A DNA stretch of 9,250 nt from contig JAEWMM010000324.1 in assembly GCA_023457175.1 (NCBI GenBank), positions 1 through 9,250 on the forward strand, read 5' to 3'. Numbering within the stretch: the first letter of the stretch is position 1; every line of letters starts with the position of its first letter. A program made the translations under genes and the position numbers. Below are positions 7,092-9,250 of this stretch, one piece after another. A model generated the notes under the pieces. The model saw only the letters and a list, made by a program, of their open reading frames with translations. It made no database searches and had not been told where the DNA came from. The DNA is from Bacillota bacterium (GTDB taxonomy: Bacteria; Bacillota; Clostridia; Oscillospirales; Ruminococcaceae).

Positions 7092-7850
7092 TTACTGCGC
7101 CTCCCCTTTGCGAAAGGCGGTGGTAAAGGCGGGGTCGTAAAGCTTTGAGCGCGCGTAGTCCTCGCCTAAAAAGCCGCCCACCGTAATCAGCGCCGTATGT
7201 GTAATATCATTTTTTTGCGCCGTTTCATGCAGCGTGCCCACCGTGCAGCGCAGCACCCGTTCCTGAGGCCAGGTCGCCTTATAGACGATCGCCGCCGGGG
7301 TATCGGGGCCGTATCCGCCCGAAAGCAGCTCTTGCTGGAGCGCCTCGGTCAGCCCCGCGCTCAGAAAAACCACCATCGTCGCGCCGTGCGCCGCAAAGGC
7401 GGCAATGCTCTCGCGCGGCGGCACCGGCGTTTTGCCCGCCATGCGGGTGATGACGACGCTCTGGCTGACGCCGGGCAGCGTGTACTCCGCCTTTAAGGCC
7501 GCGGCCGCGCCGCAAAAGCTTGAAACGCCCGGCACATATTCGTAAGGAACGCCCGCTTGATCCAGCCGGTCCATCTGTTCGCGGATGGCGCCGTACAGGC
7601 AGGGGTCGCCGGTGTGCAGCCGCACGACGTTCTGCTGCTGCGCCGCGGCCGAAAGCATGACCGCCAAGACCTGCTCAAGCGTCATCTGCGCGCTGTTATA
7701 AACGGCGCAGTCCGGTTTTGCCATCTGCAAAAGCGCGGGGTTGACCAGACTGCCCGCATAGATAATGACATCGGCGTGCTCAATTAATCGCGCGCCGCGC
7801 AGCGTAATCAGGTCGACAGCGCCGCTGCCCGCCCCCACAAAGCTGACCAA
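7092..7850 (-). CDS. cbiF: Cobalt-precorrin-4 C11-methyltransferase
   Basis: CbiF transfers a methyl group from S-adenosylmethionine to C11 of cobalt-precorrin-4, giving cobalt-precorrin-5A, the CbiG substrate. Motifs (numbered from the TTG start, 252 residues) are FVGAGSG (4-10), YAGSLVNPALL (31-41), LHTGDPCLYGAIREQ (78-92), PGVSSFCGAAAAL (107-119), YTLPGVSQSVVITR (123-136) and KTPVP (140-144), the last two strongly diagnostic for CbiF/CobM. I choose the TTG at 7850 because AAGGAG sits eight bases before it and MVSFVGAG is the usual N-terminus. The GTG at 7859 would overlap the cbiL stop as GTGA and add three residues, but the AAGGAG runs into it, leaving no spacing. Confidence in identity is high; the exact start is less sure. 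Confidence 0.93.
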   Translation of the reverse strand: MVSFVGAGSGAVDLITLRGARLIEHADVIIYAGSLVNPALLQMAKPDCAVYNSAQMTLEQVLAVMLSAAAQQQNVVRLHTGDPCLYGAIREQMDRLDQAGVPYEYVPGVSSFCGAAAALKAEYTLPGVSQSVVITRMAGKTPVPPRESIAAFAAHGATMVVFLSAGLTEALQQELLSGGYGPDTPAAIVYKATWPQERVLRCTVGTLHETAQKNDITHTALITVGGFLGEDYARSKLYDPAFTTAFRKGEAQ

Positions 7851-7855
7851 AGCGT

Positions 7856-8545
7856 TCACTCCTTCACGATAACGGTTGTAAAGTAGCCCGACAGGTTAAA
7901 ATTAAAATCCGCCGGAACGGTTTTCAGAAGCTTTTCGCCCGGCAGGCCGCAGTTTTGAACCAGCATGGCTTTGTCGAGCAGCCCCAGATCCTTTAGCCGC
8001 GCCAAAAGCTGCGGCAGCGCCTTGCCCGCCTTCATCAGCACCTTGGTGCCGGGCAGCGCCAGCGCCTGCCCGTCGTCAACTCCGGCCGGAATGATATGCA
8101 CCGGCTTGTTCATCTCGGTCAGGCTGACGCCAAGCGCCGCAGCCGACGCGCAAAAGCTGGTCACTCCCGCCGAGACCTCAATAGGGTAACCCTCAGGCGC
8201 GAGCAGCTTGGCCATATACGAAAACGAGGAATAAACCGACGCGTCGCCAAGACTTAGCATCGCCACGTCCTGCCCGCGGTCCAGCGGGGCTTTGAGCAGC
8301 CCGGCCAGCCGCCGGTGGCTTTCGTCGAGCTTTTGCTTGTCCCTGACCATGAGAAAGGGCAGCAGAATAATTGCCTTGTCGCTTAAATCCGCCGCCTGAG
8401 ACGCAATGTCCAGCGCCACGGTGCCGCCGCCCCCGGTCTGCGGCACCGCAATAACCGGGCAGTGCTTTAACAGCCGCACCGCCTGCAGCGTCATGAGCTC
8501 CGGATTTCCCGGCCCCACACTGACGCCGTATAACGTACCTTTCAA
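7856..8545 (-). CDS. cbiL: Cobalt-factor II C20-methyltransferase
   Basis: CbiL adds the C20 methyl group to cobalt-factor II (cobalt-sirohydrochlorin), the first dedicated corrin step of the anaerobic route. It is a tetrapyrrole methylase of 229 residues when started at TTG. Motifs are LYGVSVGPGNPELMTLQAV (5-23), the glycine-rich loop; VIAVP (31-35); LSLGDASVYSSFSYM (98-111); VSAGVTSFCASAAALG (124-139); and VLMKAGKAL (169-177). The start is placed at the TTG at 8545: GGAGG lies eight bases upstream, the codon overlaps the cbiD stop as TTGA, and MKGTLYGV is the usual N-terminus. The alternative ATG at 8560 adds MEDKR and has only a weak upstream site, since its own bases form the GGAGG. Confidence 0.94.
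   Translation of the reverse strand: MKGTLYGVSVGPGNPELMTLQAVRLLKHCPVIAVPQTGGGGTVALDIASQAADLSDKAIILLPFLMVRDKQKLDESHRRLAGLLKAPLDRGQDVAMLSLGDASVYSSFSYMAKLLAPEGYPIEVSAGVTSFCASAAALGVSLTEMNKPVHIIPAGVDDGQALALPGTKVLMKAGKALPQLLARLKDLGLLDKAMLVQNCGLPGEKLLKTVPADFNFNLSGYFTTVIVKE
7859..7864 (-). promoter_or_regulatory. Ribosome-binding site favouring a TTG start for cbiF
   Basis: AAGGAG on the minus strand forms the last two sense codons of cbiL (Lys-Glu). It lies eight bases before the TTG at 7850 and overlaps the first base of the alternative GTG at 7859, so only the TTG has workable spacing. Confidence 0.65.
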
Positions 8546-9250
8546 ACGTTTGTCCTCCATTTGTTTAACAGTTCTTCGCCCTGCGCCGTCACGCCCAGCA
8601 GCGTATAGCCGTCATAAAATACGGCCGCCCCCACCCGGAAGGCCCCTGCCGCGCGGTGGGATAAATGCGCCTGCATCGCCTGAAGCAGGCTGTCGGCGAC
8701 GGCGTCCTTGAGCCCGACGCCGGCCAGAATTTCAAGGCAGGCGTCGGCGGTAGCCGCTTGCATCAGCGCAACGCAGGTTTCGCGATCCGCGCCGCAGCAG
8801 GCCGCGTGGGCGGCAAACAGCTCGGTTCGGCAGTCCGCAACGCGCGAGTGGGTGTTCATAACACCGCCCGCCAGCTTGACCGCCTTGCCGATATGGCTGA
8901 CCAGCAGCACCTCCGAAAAGCCGTAAACCGCCGCAAGGTCAAGGCAGTCGCCGATAAAATTGGCGCATTTAACCTGTGGAATCAACCGCAGCGCGGGGTG
9001 CTCACGCGCAAAATGCTCGGCATAATTGCCGGGCGTGAGCAGCAGCCGCTTATTTTTGTTGGCCGCAAGCATCTTAATTTCGACCTCAATGCAGTCGAGC
9101 AGGGCGCAAAGGCTCTGCGGCTCAACAATGCCGCTGGTGCCCAAGATTGAAATTCCGCCCACGATACCAAGATTTGGGTTAAAGGTCTTTTGAGCAATCT
9201 TTACGCCCTCAGGCGCGAAAATCGTCACCTGCATACCGCCGCTGTAACCC
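8542..9250 (-). CDS. cbiD: Cobalt-precorrin-5B C1-methyltransferase, 5' end outside window
   Basis: CbiD methylates C1 of cobalt-precorrin-5B and belongs to its own fold family, unrelated to the other corrin methyltransferases. The frame is open to the right edge: GYSGG precedes the first internal Met at 9234, so that ATG is not the start. About 235 residues are present. The family usually has about 350-380, so roughly the first third is missing. Diagnostic segments are IAQKTFNPNLGIVGGISILG followed by TSGIVEP, TPGNYAEHF, CANFIGDCLDLAA, and HIGKAVKLAGGVMNTHSRVAD. The IVGGISILGTSGI stretch is the best single mark of CbiD. The gene ends in a TGA that overlaps the cbiL start, and its last codons carry the cbiL ribosome-binding site. 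The usual neighbour cbiC may lie just upstream, off the edge. Confidence 0.95.
   Translation of the reverse strand, partial: GYSGGMQVTIFAPEGVKIAQKTFNPNLGIVGGISILGTSGIVEPQSLCALLDCIEVEIKMLAANKNKRLLLTPGNYAEHFAREHPALRLIPQVKCANFIGDCLDLAAVYGFSEVLLVSHIGKAVKLAGGVMNTHSRVADCRTELFAAHAACCGADRETCVALMQAATADACLEILAGVGLKDAVADSLLQAMQAHLSHRAAGAFRVGAAVFYDGYTLLGVTAQGEELLNKWRTNV
8554..8558 (-). promoter_or_regulatory. Ribosome-binding site favouring a TTG start for cbiL
   Basis: GGAGG on the minus strand, eight bases before the TTG at 8545 and inside the 3' end of cbiD. It includes the G of the competing ATG at 8560, so it cannot serve that codon. Confidence 0.7.

Noticed and set aside
8542..9234. cbiD as a complete 230-residue gene starting at the ATG at 9234
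   Set aside because: The frame continues upstream with GYSGG to the window edge, and family members are much longer. The ATG is internal.
1..9250. Mobile elements, CRISPR, tRNA or rRNA genes, or a hidden non-cobalamin system
   Set aside because: Nothing resembling transposase, direct-repeat arrays or structural RNA was seen. Nearly every base is accounted for by the cobalamin genes.

Overview
The window is one compact, single-direction gene cluster for cobalamin (vitamin B12) synthesis. All eleven recognisable genes lie on the minus strand, so transcription runs from right to left. The corrin-ring enzymes are those of the anaerobic (early cobalt insertion) route: CbiD, CbiG and CbiJ, with Cbi-type methyltransferases. 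Together with the GC-rich sequence (about 60% by eye), strong Shine-Dalgarno sequences and the clostridial-looking variants of CobU, CobT and CbiD, this suggests an anaerobic, GC-rich Firmicute of the class Clostridia. That assignment is inference; no rRNA or other marker gene is present.

In order of transcription the layout is: cbiD (5' end off the right edge, ends 8542), cbiL (8545-7856), cbiF (7850-7092), cbiG (7088-6087), cbiH (6049-5321), cbiJ (5324-4530), a 136-bp gap, cbiET fusion (4393-3194), cbiA (3197-1818), cobT (1837-752), cobU (755-228) and cobS (from 231, 3' end off the left edge). Most junctions overlap by 4 bp (ATGA or TTGA) or are separated by only a few bases, so this is almost certainly one translationally coupled operon. 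The only real gaps are 37 bp between cbiG and cbiH, which holds a small stem-loop, and 136 bp between cbiJ and cbiET.

The pathway logic is as follows. CbiL methylates C20 of cobalt-factor II. CbiH methylates C17 and contracts the ring. CbiF methylates C11. CbiG opens the delta-lactone and releases the extruded two-carbon unit. CbiD methylates C1 and CbiJ reduces the macrocycle. CbiE and CbiT, fused here, methylate C5 and C15 and decarboxylate the C12 acetate. The C11-to-C12 methyl shift (CbiC) is not encoded in the window. CbiA then amidates side chains a and c. Downstream, CobU activates adenosylcobinamide, CobT makes alpha-ribazole phosphate and CobS joins the two halves. A cobalt chelatase, CbiC, an adenosyltransferase, CbiP, CbiB and a phosphatase are needed but not visible here; they probably lie outside the window.

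No mobile element, tRNA, rRNA, CRISPR array, riboswitch or convincing promoter or factor-independent terminator was found. The content is a known pathway, not a new system. The items worth a second look are fine-scale: two adjacent genes (cbiL, cbiF) that appear to start at TTG, the unexplained 136-bp gap after cbiJ, and the cbiG-cbiH stem-loop.
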